The position numbers and the translations under genes are program-made. This document shows, one piece after another, positions 23,804 through 32,470 of a DNA stretch of 57,132 nucleotides (position 1 is its first letter; the number at the start of each line of letters is the position of its first letter). The notes under the pieces were generated by a model. That model was not told the origin of the DNA. It saw nothing but the letters and a program-made list of their open reading frames with translations, and did no database searches. This stretch comes from Paracoccus homiensis. GTDB taxonomy: Bacteria > Pseudomonadota > Alphaproteobacteria > Rhodobacterales > Rhodobacteraceae. The stretch is from contig NZ_FOHO01000019.1 of assembly GCF_900111675.1 (NCBI RefSeq), positions 1-57,132 of the forward strand, read 5' to 3'.

Positions 23804-25621
23804 CTACTCGACAGTCACCGATTTCGCCAGATTGCGGGGCTGGTCCACATCGGTGCCCTTGGCCACGGCGGTATGATAGGCCAGATACTGCATCGGCACC
23901 GCGTAAAGGATCGGCTGGAACGCGCCGCCGCCGGTGGGCAGTTGCAGCGTCGCGTGCACGCCATCGCCGCCCGCGGCGATGCCCGCCTCGTCCGACAGCA
24001 GCAGGATCTGGCCGTGGCGGGCCATCACCTCTTGCATGTTCGAGATGGTCTTTTCAAACAGGTGGTCATGCGGGGCCAGAACGATCACCGGCACGTCGCG
24101 GTCGATCAGCGCGATGGGGCCGTGCTTCAATTCGCCCGAGGCATAACCCTCGGCGTGGATATAGCTGAGTTCCTTCAGCTTCAGCGCGCCTTCCAGCGCC
24201 ACGGGATACAGCGCCCCGCGACCCAGATACAGCACATCCTGCGCCTGGCTCAGCCATTCGGACAGAACGCGGCAGCCGTCGGACAGGTTCAGCGATTGTT
24301 GCAGCAGACCCGGCACCTTGCGCAGATCGGACAGGTGCTGGGCCAGCCCCGCATCGTCCAGGCGCCCGCGATCATGCGCGGCCTTCAGGGCAAGGATCGC
24401 CAGAACGGTCAGCTGGCAGGTGAATGCCTTGGACGACGCCACGCTGACCTCGATTCCGGCCATCGTCGGCAAGGCGGCATCGCTGTCGCGGGCAATGGCC
24501 GAGGTGCCGACATTCACCAGCCCGACCGTGCGCGCGACCTTGGATTTCGCATAATGCAGCGCGGCCAGCGTATCGGCGGTTTCGCCCGACTGGCTGATCG
24601 CGATGAACCAGCTGTTGGGCGACAGGGGCGGTTCACGATAGCGGAATTCTGACGCGACATCGATATCGCAGGGCAGGCCCGCGATCTGTTCGAACCAGTA
24701 TTTCGCGACATGGCCTGCCAGATGCGCCGTCCCGCACCCCACCAGAGAGATGCGGTCCACGGCGGTGAAATCCATCCCCTCGGGCAGAACGATCCGGTCA
24801 TCCTTGACGTAATGGGACAGGACATCGCCGATGACGACGGGCTGTTCTGCGATTTCCTTGGCCATGAAGTGCCGGTATCCGCCACGGTCGATCGCGGTGG
24901 CCCCGATGTCGATGCGGCTTTGGGTGCGGATCACGGGCTGGCCGGTCAGGTCGAACACATCGACCCCGGCGCGGGTCAGGACGGCGTGATCGCCATCTTC
25001 CAGATAGGTTATGCGGTCGGTGAACGGCGCCAGCGCAACCGCGTCCGAGCCGATGAACATTTCGCCCTCACCGTGGCCGATTGCCAGCGGACTGCCCTTG
25101 CGGGCGGCGATCATCAGGTCGGCTTCGCCCTCGAACAGGAAGGCCAGGGCAAAGGCACCGTGCAGCCGGGCGAGGGTGGCGCGGGCGGCCTCGATCGGAC
25201 TGTAGCCCTGATCCAGATGATAGCCGGTCCACAGGGCGACGGTTTCGGTGTCGGTCTGCGATTGCGGCTGGATGCCCAGACCGATCAGTTCCTGACGCAG
25301 CTCGCGGAAGTTCTCGATGATGCCGTTATGCACGACGGCGACGCGCCCATAGCGGTGGGGATGTGCGTTATCCTCGGTCGCGGCGCCGTGGGTTGCCCAC
25401 CGGGTATGGCCGATCCCGGCATGGCCGCGCAGGGGTTCATGGACCAGCCGATCCGACAGGTTCACCAGCTTGCCGACGGCGCGGCGACGGTCCAGACGAC
25501 CGCCATCATCGACGGTGGCGACGCCCGCGCTGTCATAGCCGCGATATTCCAGCCGACGCAGTGCATCGACCAGTTGGGGCGACACCTCATGCTTGCCCAG
25601 AATGCCGATAATGCCGCACAT
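23804..25621 (-). CDS. glmS: Glutamine--fructose-6-phosphate transaminase (isomerizing)
   Basis: 605 residues. It makes glucosamine-6-phosphate from fructose-6-phosphate and glutamine, the entry to peptidoglycan and lipopolysaccharide precursors. Cys2 right after the initiator Met (MCGIIGILG) is the glutaminase nucleophile, which fixes the start at ATG 25621 rather than the TTG one codon upstream. Residues 1-220 are the glutamine amidotransferase; two SIS domains follow (SLVGCGTAHLAGHVA, SQSGETADTL, YLGRGALYPVALEGALKLKE). It overlaps the glmU stop by one base, so glmU-glmS form one unit. There is no room for, and no sign of, a glmS ribozyme. Confidence 0.96.
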   Translation of the reverse strand: MCGIIGILGKHEVSPQLVDALRRLEYRGYDSAGVATVDDGGRLDRRRAVGKLVNLSDRLVHEPLRGHAGIGHTRWATHGAATEDNAHPHRYGRVAVVHNGIIENFRELRQELIGLGIQPQSQTDTETVALWTGYHLDQGYSPIEAARATLARLHGAFALAFLFEGEADLMIAARKGSPLAIGHGEGEMFIGSDAVALAPFTDRITYLEDGDHAVLTRAGVDVFDLTGQPVIRTQSRIDIGATAIDRGGYRHFMAKEIAEQPVVIGDVLSHYVKDDRIVLPEGMDFTAVDRISLVGCGTAHLAGHVAKYWFEQIAGLPCDIDVASEFRYREPPLSPNSWFIAISQSGETADTLAALHYAKSKVARTVGLVNVGTSAIARDSDAALPTMAGIEVSVASSKAFTCQLTVLAILALKAAHDRGRLDDAGLAQHLSDLRKVPGLLQQSLNLSDGCRVLSEWLSQAQDVLYLGRGALYPVALEGALKLKELSYIHAEGYASGELKHGPIALIDRDVPVIVLAPHDHLFEKTISNMQEVMARHGQILLLSDEAGIAAGGDGVHATLQLPTGGGAFQPILYAVPMQYLAYHTAVAKGTDVDQPRNLAKSVTVE

Positions 25622-26964
25622 CAACGGTTCTCCTTCTTGGCGCGCAGGGCCTGCATCATGCGGATGGCGAGGCCGGGCTTGACGGTCTGACGGGCGCGGC
25701 CGATCGCCATTGCGCCATCGGGCACGTCCTGCGTGATGACCGAGCCCGAGCCGGTCATCGCCTCGGACCCGACGCGCACCGGTGCGACCAGCATGGTGTC
25801 GCTGCCGATGAAGGCGCGGGCCCCGATCTGCGTGCGGTGCTTCATCACGCCATCGTAATTGCAGGTGATGGTGCCCGCACCGATATTCGTATGCTCGCCG
25901 ATATGGGCATCGCCAAGATAGGTCAGGTGGCCGACCTTCACGCCTTCGTCCAGCACGGCATTCTTGATCTCGACGAAATTGCCGACATGGGCATCGCCGC
26001 CCAGTTCCGCGCCGGGGCGCAGGCGGGCAAAGGGGCCGACCGTCGCCCCGGACGAGATATGGCAGCCTTCCAGATGGCAGAAGGGCAGGATCTCGGCGCC
26101 GGATTCGATGGTGACACCGGGGCCGAACACGACATTCTGCCCGATGATCGCATCGCGCCCGATGCAGGTGTCCAGCGAGAACCAGACCGTTGCCGGGTCC
26201 GACAGGGTGACGCCGTTGTCCAATGCCTCGCTGCGGGCGCGGGTCTGAAAGGCGGCCTCGGCAGCGGCCAGTTCGGCGCGGGTGTTGATGCCCAGGGTTT
26301 CTTCTTCGTCGCAGGTCACGACATCGGCGCTGCGTCCCTCGGCGCGGGCCAGTTCGACCAGATCGGTCAGGTAATATTCGCCCGAAGCGTTATCATTCGA
26401 CAGCCGCACGACCAATTGCCGCAGCAGCGCCGCGTCCAGCGCCATCACGCCCGAATTGCACAGCGCGATCTGCCGGGTGGCGGTGTCGGCGTCCTTGAAT
26501 TCGACGATCCGTTCCAGCCCGCGATCGGTGACGACCAGCCGGCCATAGCGGCCCGGATCCTCGGCCTCGAAGCCCAGCACGACCAGATCCGCGGTATGGC
26601 TGGCCAGCGCGGCCAGCGTGTCTTCGCCGATAAAGGGGGTGTCGCCGTAAAGCACGATCACCTTGCCCTCGAACCCTTCCAGATCGGGCAGGGCCTGACG
26701 CACGGCATGGCCGGTGCCAAGCTGTTCTTCCTGCAGGACGATGCGTGCATCCGGGTTCAGCCGTGCCACGGCCTTGCGGACCTGATCGGCCCCGTGACCG
26801 GCGACGACGATGACCTGATCGGGGTCCAGCGTGCGCGCCGCCGCCAGCGCGTGCCCGACCAGCGGTACACCGCCCAACCGATGCAGCACCTTCGGCAGAT
26901 CGGACTGCATCCGACTGCCTTGCCCCGCTGCCAGGACCACCACAGCTATCGGATTATCTGACAT
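25621..26964 (-). CDS. glmU: Bifunctional UDP-N-acetylglucosamine pyrophosphorylase / glucosamine-1-phosphate acetyltransferase
   Basis: 447 residues. The N-terminal half is a uridylyltransferase with LAAGQGSRM and DLPKVLH near residues 12-29 and the GDTPFI metal motif. The C-terminal half is a left-handed beta helix of hexapeptide repeats (AEILPFCHLEG, GPFARLRPGA, VGNFVEIKN, GAGTITCNYDG) that acetylates glucosamine-1-phosphate. It completes UDP-GlcNAc synthesis begun by GlmS. The pair is divergent from gph, with a 117-base gap for both promoters. Confidence 0.96.
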   Translation of the reverse strand: MSDNPIAVVVLAAGQGSRMQSDLPKVLHRLGGVPLVGHALAAARTLDPDQVIVVAGHGADQVRKAVARLNPDARIVLQEEQLGTGHAVRQALPDLEGFEGKVIVLYGDTPFIGEDTLAALASHTADLVVLGFEAEDPGRYGRLVVTDRGLERIVEFKDADTATRQIALCNSGVMALDAALLRQLVVRLSNDNASGEYYLTDLVELARAEGRSADVVTCDEEETLGINTRAELAAAEAAFQTRARSEALDNGVTLSDPATVWFSLDTCIGRDAIIGQNVVFGPGVTIESGAEILPFCHLEGCHISSGATVGPFARLRPGAELGGDAHVGNFVEIKNAVLDEGVKVGHLTYLGDAHIGEHTNIGAGTITCNYDGVMKHRTQIGARAFIGSDTMLVAPVRVGSEAMTGSGSVITQDVPDGAMAIGRARQTVKPGLAIRMMQALRAKKENR

Positions 26965-27081
26965 GCCCGCCTCTTCGCCTGTTCAATTTCGTTGCTGCGC
27001 GTTCTAATCGGGGTCGGGCGCACAGGAAAGGGTCTGTGCCATCACCTTTGTTTTCGAAACATTACGTCAGGAGATTTCGGC

Positions 27082-27756
27082 ATGGCAGGCACAGTGGTTT
27101 TCGATCTGGACGGCACGCTGGCCGACACCTCGGGCGATCTGATCGCGGCGGCCAATGCCTGCTTTCAGGCGCGCGGGCTGGGCGATCTGCTGGACCCGGT
27201 CGATGACGCGCTGATCGCCTTTCACGGCGGTCGGGCGATGCTGCGCGCGGGTTACGCGCGGATGCCCGCAGACATGCTGTTGCCGCCCGCCGCTGAGGAC
27301 GAGGATTATCCCCGGCTGCTGGATCATTACGGTCAGAACATCGCCTGCCATACGCGGCTGTATCCGGGCGTGGAAACCGCGCTGGAAACCTTGGCGGGGG
27401 CAGGGCACAGGCTGGCCGTCTGCACCAACAAGCCCGAAGGGCTGGCCGAGGCCCTGTTGCGCGAACTGGGTATCCGGCAGGCTTTTGGCGCGATGATCGG
27501 GGCCGACACACTGCCGGTCCGCAAGCCCGATCCGCGCCCCTATCAGGCGGCGGTGCGGGCGGCCGGTGGCGAGGTGACGCGATCCTTCCTGATCGGCGAC
27601 ACCGAAACCGACCGCAAGACCGCAGCCGCGGCAGGCGTGCGCGTGGCGCTTGTCAGTTTCGGCCCCGAGGGGCAGGCGATCTCTCGTCTGGCCCCCGAGG
27701 CGTTGCTGCATCATTTCGATGAGCTGCCCGAACTGGCTCGGGACTGGCTGGCCTGA
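27082..27756 (+). CDS. gph: HAD-family phosphatase, probable phosphoglycolate phosphatase
   Basis: 224 residues. HAD motif I is VFDLDGTLADT near residues 5-15 with nucleophile Asp; motif II is AVCTNKPEG and motif III/IV is RKPDPRPYQ then LIGDTETDRKTA. The alpha-helical cap (residues 17-90) is of the C1 type. Phosphoglycolate, made during DNA repair or oxygenase activity, is the usual substrate, but other small phosphates cannot be excluded. ATG 27082 follows AGGAG at 9 bases. Its 3' end overlaps the pepT 3' end by 46 bases on the opposite strand. Confidence 0.85.
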   Translation: MAGTVVFDLDGTLADTSGDLIAAANACFQARGLGDLLDPVDDALIAFHGGRAMLRAGYARMPADMLLPPAAEDEDYPRLLDHYGQNIACHTRLYPGVETALETLAGAGHRLAVCTNKPEGLAEALLRELGIRQAFGAMIGADTLPVRKPDPRPYQAAVRAAGGEVTRSFLIGDTETDRKTAAAAGVRVALVSFGPEGQAISRLAPEALLHHFDELPELARDWLA

Positions 27757-28991
27757 TCGCGGGCCGCGCGCGCCAACAGCGCAAGGCCAAGCCCGGTCGC
27801 CGCCGCCATATCCTGCACCGAAATCCATTCCAGGGGGCCGTGGATGTTCTGCATCCCGGTGAACAGGTTGGGGCAGGGCACGCCCATTTCGGTCAGGCGC
27901 GACCCGTCCGTGCCGCCGCGGATGGGCACCGACACCGGATCAAGACCCAGATCGCGGCAAGCGTCGCGGGCCAGATCCACCGGCGTCATGTCCTGTTCCA
28001 GCCAATAGCGCATGTTGCGGTATTGCGGGCGGATGTCGCAGGTGATCCTGGCCCGTGGTTCGCTGATCTGAACCGCATCGCAGATGCCGCGCAGGATCTG
28101 GCGCTGCCGTTCCAGCCCGTCCAGTTCGAAATCGCGCAGGATCAGCCTGATCTTCATTTCGGATGATCCGCCGGTCATGTCGGTCGCGTGGATGAACCCG
28201 TCACGATCGGCCGCGACCTCTGGTGTCATCACGGTCTGCGGCAGCATGGCGATGATCTTGCTGGCGAGGGTGATCGCATTGACCATCTTGCCCTGCGCAT
28301 AACCGGGATGGATCGAAACCCCGGTGACAGTCACCTCGGCCCCGTCGGCGGAAAAGCTTTCATATTCGATTTCGCCCAGACGACCACCATCGAAGGTAAA
28401 GGCGAAATCCGCGCCCAGATCGTCGGGCAGGCGCGGGTCGACGCCGCGACCGATTTCCTCATCCGGGGTAAAGGCGATGCGGACAGGCCCGTGCCGCAGA
28501 TCGGGTTGGGTCAGAAGATGCTGCGACATCGTCATGATGATCGCGACGCCCGCCTTGTCATCGGCCCCCAGCAGCGTCGCCCCCGAGGCGGTGATGATGT
28601 CCTGCCCCTGCTTTTGCGCCAGATAGGGAAAGCGGTCGGGGTCCAGCGACAGGGCCGGATCGTCGGGATAGGTGATCACGCTGCCGTCGTAATCGACGAT
28701 CACACGCGGCTTTACCCCGGCTGCTGCGAATTGCGGCGCGGTATCGACATGGGCCAGAAAACCGATGGTCGGTGCCGGAACAGTGCCGGGAATGGTGGCC
28801 AGAACGACGCCGTAATCCGTCAGCGTCACATCCGCCGCCCCCATCTGTTGCAGCTCGTCGCGCAGCAGATGCAGCATGTCGAACTGGCAGGCGGTGCTGG
28901 GCGCGCTGGCGCTGTCGGCATCGCTTTGGCTGTCGATGGCGGTGTAGCGCAGCAGGCGGTCCTGAAGCTGGGCGTCGAATTCGGTGCGCAT
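27711..28991 (-). CDS. pepT: Peptidase T (tripeptide aminopeptidase)
   Basis: 426 residues, M20-family metallopeptidase that removes N-terminal residues from tripeptides in the cytoplasm. Zinc-site residues are visible: His81 and Asp83 (AHVDTAP), Asp144 (LLGADDKAG) and the catalytic Glu178/Glu179 (TPDEEIGRG). PepT-specific features are RYTAIDSQSD near the start, FTFDGGRLGEIEYE and IRGGTDGSRLTEMGVPCPNL. The Ser-rich end (SQSRASSGSSSK) is unusual and coincides with the convergent overlap with gph. Confidence 0.93.
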   Translation of the reverse strand: MRTEFDAQLQDRLLRYTAIDSQSDADSASAPSTACQFDMLHLLRDELQQMGAADVTLTDYGVVLATIPGTVPAPTIGFLAHVDTAPQFAAAGVKPRVIVDYDGSVITYPDDPALSLDPDRFPYLAQKQGQDIITASGATLLGADDKAGVAIIMTMSQHLLTQPDLRHGPVRIAFTPDEEIGRGVDPRLPDDLGADFAFTFDGGRLGEIEYESFSADGAEVTVTGVSIHPGYAQGKMVNAITLASKIIAMLPQTVMTPEVAADRDGFIHATDMTGGSSEMKIRLILRDFELDGLERQRQILRGICDAVQISEPRARITCDIRPQYRNMRYWLEQDMTPVDLARDACRDLGLDPVSVPIRGGTDGSRLTEMGVPCPNLFTGMQNIHGPLEWISVQDMAAATGLGLALLARAARDQASQSRASSGSSSK

Positions 28992-29017
28992 GATGGGGTC
29001 CTGACTGGCAGATGAAA

Positions 29018-29049
29018 GACGGGCGCGGGGTGGCTTCCCCGCGCCCGTC
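29018..29049 (-). terminator. Terminator of bfr
   Basis: A perfect 13-bp stem (29018-29030 with 29037-29049, 6-base loop) lies 22 bases beyond the bfr stop. On the minus strand it is followed by TTTCATC, a short T-run, making it a probable intrinsic terminator. Confidence 0.7.
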
Positions 29050-29070
29050 AGATGTTCTGGATCGGCAAGA

Positions 29071-29556
29071 TCACTCGGCTTCGTCGGCCGGTTTCGCGTT
29101 CAGATGGCCGTAATTCTGTGCGCCGATCGTGTCGAACAGTTCGATCTGGGTTTCGAGGAAGTCGATATGGCCTTCCTCATCCGCGATCAGATCCTCGAAC
29201 AGGTTCTTGCTGACGTAATCGCCGACCTTGTCGCAGTGATCGCGCGCCTCGATATACAGGGTGCGGGCGTCATGTTCGCCGGCCAGATCGGCCTCCAGCG
29301 TTTCCTTCAGGTTCTGACCGATGCGCAGCGGGTCCAGCTTTTGCAGATTCGGATGGCCTTCCAGAAAGATGATGCGCTGAATCAGCCGGTCGGCGTGGTT
29401 CATCTCTTCGATGGATTCGGCGCGGGACTTGTTCGCGATACGCCCGTAGCCCCAATCCTCCTGAAGCCGGTAATGCAGCCAGTACTGGCTGACTGCGGTC
29501 AGTTCAGACCGCAGCGCGGCGTTTAGATACTCGATGACCTTGGCGTCGCCCTTCAT
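29071..29556 (-). CDS. bfr: Bacterioferritin
   Basis: 161 residues, the usual length. It stores iron as a ferric mineral in a 24-mer. Ferroxidase residues Glu18, Glu51, His54, Glu94, Glu127 and His130 are all present, and Met52 is the axial ligand of the heme between subunits. ATG 29556 follows GGGGAG; longer open frames upstream lie inside bfd. It is transcribed with bfd, which overlaps its 5' end by 53 bases in another frame. Confidence 0.95.
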   Translation of the reverse strand: MKGDAKVIEYLNAALRSELTAVSQYWLHYRLQEDWGYGRIANKSRAESIEEMNHADRLIQRIIFLEGHPNLQKLDPLRIGQNLKETLEADLAGEHDARTLYIEARDHCDKVGDYVSKNLFEDLIADEEGHIDFLETQIELFDTIGAQNYGHLNAKPADEAE

Positions 29557-29797
29557 GCGTCGGCTCCCCTGCAGATGTTGTTTTCGCGCGCAAAATCGGC
29601 GGCGCGATTCCCAGACTATCTGATTGACGCATGGTGTCCAGAAACAGCGGCATGCAACCGCCGCAATCGGCCCGCTTGCCAAGGGCGTGGTAGATCTTGC
29701 CGGGGGTGATGATCGTCCGGGGATCGGCGGCGCGCATCCAGTCGATGGCGGCGCGGATGTCGTGATCGGAAATCTGGGTGCAGTGGCAGACGATCAT
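29504..29797 (-). CDS. bfd: Bacterioferritin-associated ferredoxin, with a C-terminal extension
   Basis: 97 residues. The [2Fe-2S] ligands are Cys4, Cys6, Cys45 and Cys48 (MIVCHCTQ and ADCGGC), the BFD-like fold. It reduces the iron core of bacterioferritin to release iron. Typical Bfd proteins are about 60-80 residues; here about 35 residues after the cluster domain (from [19 protein letters not shown]) are basic and unlike the family. They are encoded partly across the bfr start. ATG 29797 follows GGAGGCCCCA. Confidence 0.88.
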   Translation of the reverse strand: MIVCHCTQISDHDIRAAIDWMRAADPRTIITPGKIYHALGKRADCGGCMPLFLDTMRQSDSLGIAPPILRAKTTSAGEPTHEGRRQGHRVSKRRAAV

Positions 29798-29926
29798 TGG
29801 GGCCTCCGGTTCCTGCCGCAAGACTTAGCAAAAGACTTGGAAAATGGAAACCTGATAAAAGTCGTGGGATTTCAATTGCGCGTGTCTGGCTTGACCAGAA
29901 CGCGCGTCCGGCGCAGAAGCCAAGCC

Positions 29927-30973
29927 ATGAAACTGACCGATTTCGATTTCGACCTGCCCGAACGCCTGATCGCGACGCGCCCTGCGCGGCCGCGCAGTTC
30001 CGCGCGCCTGCTTCTAGCCCAGAACGGCGGCATCGCGGACAGGCATGTTCATGACCTGCCGCAGATCTTGCAGCCCGGCGATCTGCTGGTGCTGAACGAC
30101 ACCAAGGTGATTCCCGCGCGTCTGAACGGGACGCGCAGTCGCCAGACCGGCCAGGGCGAGGTCACCGCCAGGATCGAGGTCACGCTGCTGGAACCCGCCG
30201 CCGATGGCTGGCAGGCGCTGGCAAAACCGCTGCGCAAGCTGCGCGAGGGCGAGGTGATCCGCTTTGGCGAGGCGCTGTCCGCCGAGGTTGTGCAGATCGG
30301 CGATGGCGGGCTGCGGCTGCGTTTCGACGCGACCGGCGATGCCTTTGACGCGGCGCTTCGGCAGGTCGGTGCGATGCCGCTGCCGCCCTATATCGCCAGC
30401 CTGCGCGCGCCTGATGAACAGGACCATCAGGATTACCAGACCGTCTGGGCCGAACGTCAGGGCGCGGTCGCCGCCCCCACGGCCAGCCTGCATTTCGATG
30501 CGCCGCTGCTGGATGCGCTGGCCGATCGCGGGGTCGAATTCGTCCATGTCACCCTGCATGTCGGTGCGGGCACCTTTCTGCCCGTCAAGGTCGAGGATGT
30601 GACGACCCACCGGATGCATGCCGAATGGGGCGAGGTCACCCCCGAGGCCGCCGCCCGGATCAACCGCGCCAAGGCCGAGGGGCGGCGTGTGATTCCCGTC
30701 GGCACCACCGCGTTGCGGCTGATCGAATCGGCGGCGACCGAGGATGGCCGGATGCAGGCCTTTGCCGACACGACCGACATCTTCATCTATCCCGGCTATC
30801 AATTCCGGGTGACCGACGGGCTGATGACGAATTTCCACCTGCCGAAATCGACCCTGCTGATGCTGGTCTCGGCGCTGATGGGCGTGCAGCGCATCAAGGA
30901 TATCTACGATCACGCGCTGGACCGGGAATATCGCTTCTTCAGCTATGGCGACGCGTCGCTTCTGCTGCCCTGA
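29927..30973 (+). CDS. queA: S-adenosylmethionine:tRNA ribosyltransferase-isomerase
   Basis: 348 residues. It transfers the ribosyl part of SAM to preQ1 in tRNA to form epoxyqueuosine. Family signatures: [15 protein letters not shown] at the start, [40 protein letters not shown] and [15 protein letters not shown] near the end. It is divergent from bfd with a 129-base gap. ATG 29927 is the first Met that gives the family N-terminus. Confidence 0.95.
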   Translation: MKLTDFDFDLPERLIATRPARPRSSARLLLAQNGGIADRHVHDLPQILQPGDLLVLNDTKVIPARLNGTRSRQTGQGEVTARIEVTLLEPAADGWQALAKPLRKLREGEVIRFGEALSAEVVQIGDGGLRLRFDATGDAFDAALRQVGAMPLPPYIASLRAPDEQDHQDYQTVWAERQGAVAAPTASLHFDAPLLDALADRGVEFVHVTLHVGAGTFLPVKVEDVTTHRMHAEWGEVTPEAAARINRAKAEGRRVIPVGTTALRLIESAATEDGRMQAFADTTDIFIYPGYQFRVTDGLMTNFHLPKSTLLMLVSALMGVQRIKDIYDHALDREYRFFSYGDASLLLP

Positions 30974-31063
30974 GGTCGGATTCCGGCTGGCATCTGCGCG
31001 CCATCGGCACTAGGCCCGACATAATCGGCCCCGATCGAAACGACGACCAGACACGAGGTTCAC

Positions 31064-32392
31064 ATGACGTCCGTGGTGCGCACCACTTGGCCGCTGCTTC
31101 TTGGGATTCTGTTGCTGATGGTCGGCAACGGGATGCAAGGGACCCTGCTGGGGATCCGTGGCGGCATCGAAGGCATTCCGACCTTCCTGATGTCGATCGT
31201 CATGTCCGCCTATTTCGGCGGCTTCCTGTTGGGCAGCCTTGTCGTGCCGCGGATGATCCAAAGCGTGGGCCATGTGCGGGTCTTTGCGGCGCTGGGATCG
31301 CTGATTTCCGCCGTGCTGGTCCTTTACGCGGTCGCACCCGATTGGGTGTTCTGGGCCGCGATGCGCTTTGTCATCGGGTTTTCGTTCTGTGGTGTGTATA
31401 TCACCGCGGAAAGCTGGCTGAATGCCAGCGCCACGAACGAGACGCGCGGACAGGCGCTGGCCGCCTATATGATCGTGCAGATGCTGGGCATCATCGTGGC
31501 GCAGTTCCTGCTGAACACGGGCGATCCCGCGGGGTTCCTGCTGTTCATCATCCCGTCGGTTCTCGTGTCGCTGTCCTTCACGCCGATCCTGCTGACGGCC
31601 CAGCAGGCCCCGGCATTCGAAACCATCAAGCGCATGTCCTTTGGCCGCCTGTACCGGGCATCGCCGTTGGGATGTATCGGGATCTTCCTGATGGGGGGCG
31701 TCTTTTCGGCGTTGTTCGGGATGTCCTCGGTCTGGGGTTCGGCCACGGGCATGAGTGTGCGCGATATCTCGGTCTTTGTGGCCGCGATCTATGTCGGCGG
31801 GCTGTTGCTGCAATTTCCCATCGGTTGGCTGTCGGACCGCTATGATCGCCGGAAACTGGTTCTGCTGCTGTCGGTCGTGGGCACCGTGGTCACCGCCGCC
31901 GCGGTCATGTTGCAGCCGGGCATTCTGGGCCTGATTCTGGTCGGGGCCATCGTGGGCGGTGTCGCCAACCCGGTCTATGCGCTGTTGCTGGCCTATACCA
32001 ACGACTATCTGGATCAGTCGGACATGGCCGCCGCCTCGGCGGGGTTGCTGTTCATCAACGGGCTTGGCTCGATGGCGGGGCCGCTGATCACCGGCTGGTT
32101 GATGGGGCTGATCGGGCCGGATGGGTTCTGGGTCTATATGGGTGTCCTTCTGGCCGCGCTAAGCCTTTATGCCGGTTGGCGGATGACGCGCCGCCCCAGC
32201 CTGACCGTGGACGAGCAGGGCAGCTTTGCCGTCATCACCCCCAGCGCCACCGTTCTTGCGGTCGAGGCGGCGCTGGACGAGGCGCAGTCCTCATCCGATC
32301 CGGATGAGGCGGCAATCGACCCGACCGACCTTGACGGCGATGCGCCGGACGGTGAGGCTGACCCGGATGACACGCCGCCCGCCAACGGCTAG
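31064..32392 (+). CDS. MFS transporter (YcaD-like)
   Basis: 442 residues with 12 predicted membrane helices. The loop between helices 2 and 3 carries SLVVPRMIQSVGHVRVF, and GWLSDRYDRRKLVLL marks the MFS loop between helices 8 and 9. The short first periplasmic region and the motif AESWLNASATNETRGQALA are typical of the YcaD group. The last about 60 residues form an acidic, probably disordered cytoplasmic tail (DEAQSSSDPDEAAIDPTDLD). The substrate is unknown. It starts 90 bases after queA. Confidence 0.85.
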   Translation: MTSVVRTTWPLLLGILLLMVGNGMQGTLLGIRGGIEGIPTFLMSIVMSAYFGGFLLGSLVVPRMIQSVGHVRVFAALGSLISAVLVLYAVAPDWVFWAAMRFVIGFSFCGVYITAESWLNASATNETRGQALAAYMIVQMLGIIVAQFLLNTGDPAGFLLFIIPSVLVSLSFTPILLTAQQAPAFETIKRMSFGRLYRASPLGCIGIFLMGGVFSALFGMSSVWGSATGMSVRDISVFVAAIYVGGLLLQFPIGWLSDRYDRRKLVLLLSVVGTVVTAAAVMLQPGILGLILVGAIVGGVANPVYALLLAYTNDYLDQSDMAAASAGLLFINGLGSMAGPLITGWLMGLIGPDGFWVYMGVLLAALSLYAGWRMTRRPSLTVDEQGSFAVITPSATVLAVEAALDEAQSSSDPDEAAIDPTDLDGDAPDGEADPDDTPPANG

Positions 32393-32470
32393 GCCACGGG
32401 ACTGTCCCCTGCTTGCCGATGTCGGGCAGATGGTTTAACGCTGAACTATCTTCAGCAACCGGGGGATCCT

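Noticed and set aside
25622..25640. Possible glmS ribozyme before glmS
   Set aside because: glmS overlaps the glmU stop by one base, leaving no room; this ribozyme is found in Firmicutes and a few other groups.
29821..29863. Iron-responsive (Irr/Fur) box in the bfd-queA gap
   Set aside because: Only short repeats (two AGACTT copies 12 bp apart, a GACTT/AAGTC pair 20 bp apart) are present; none fits an Irr or Fur consensus.
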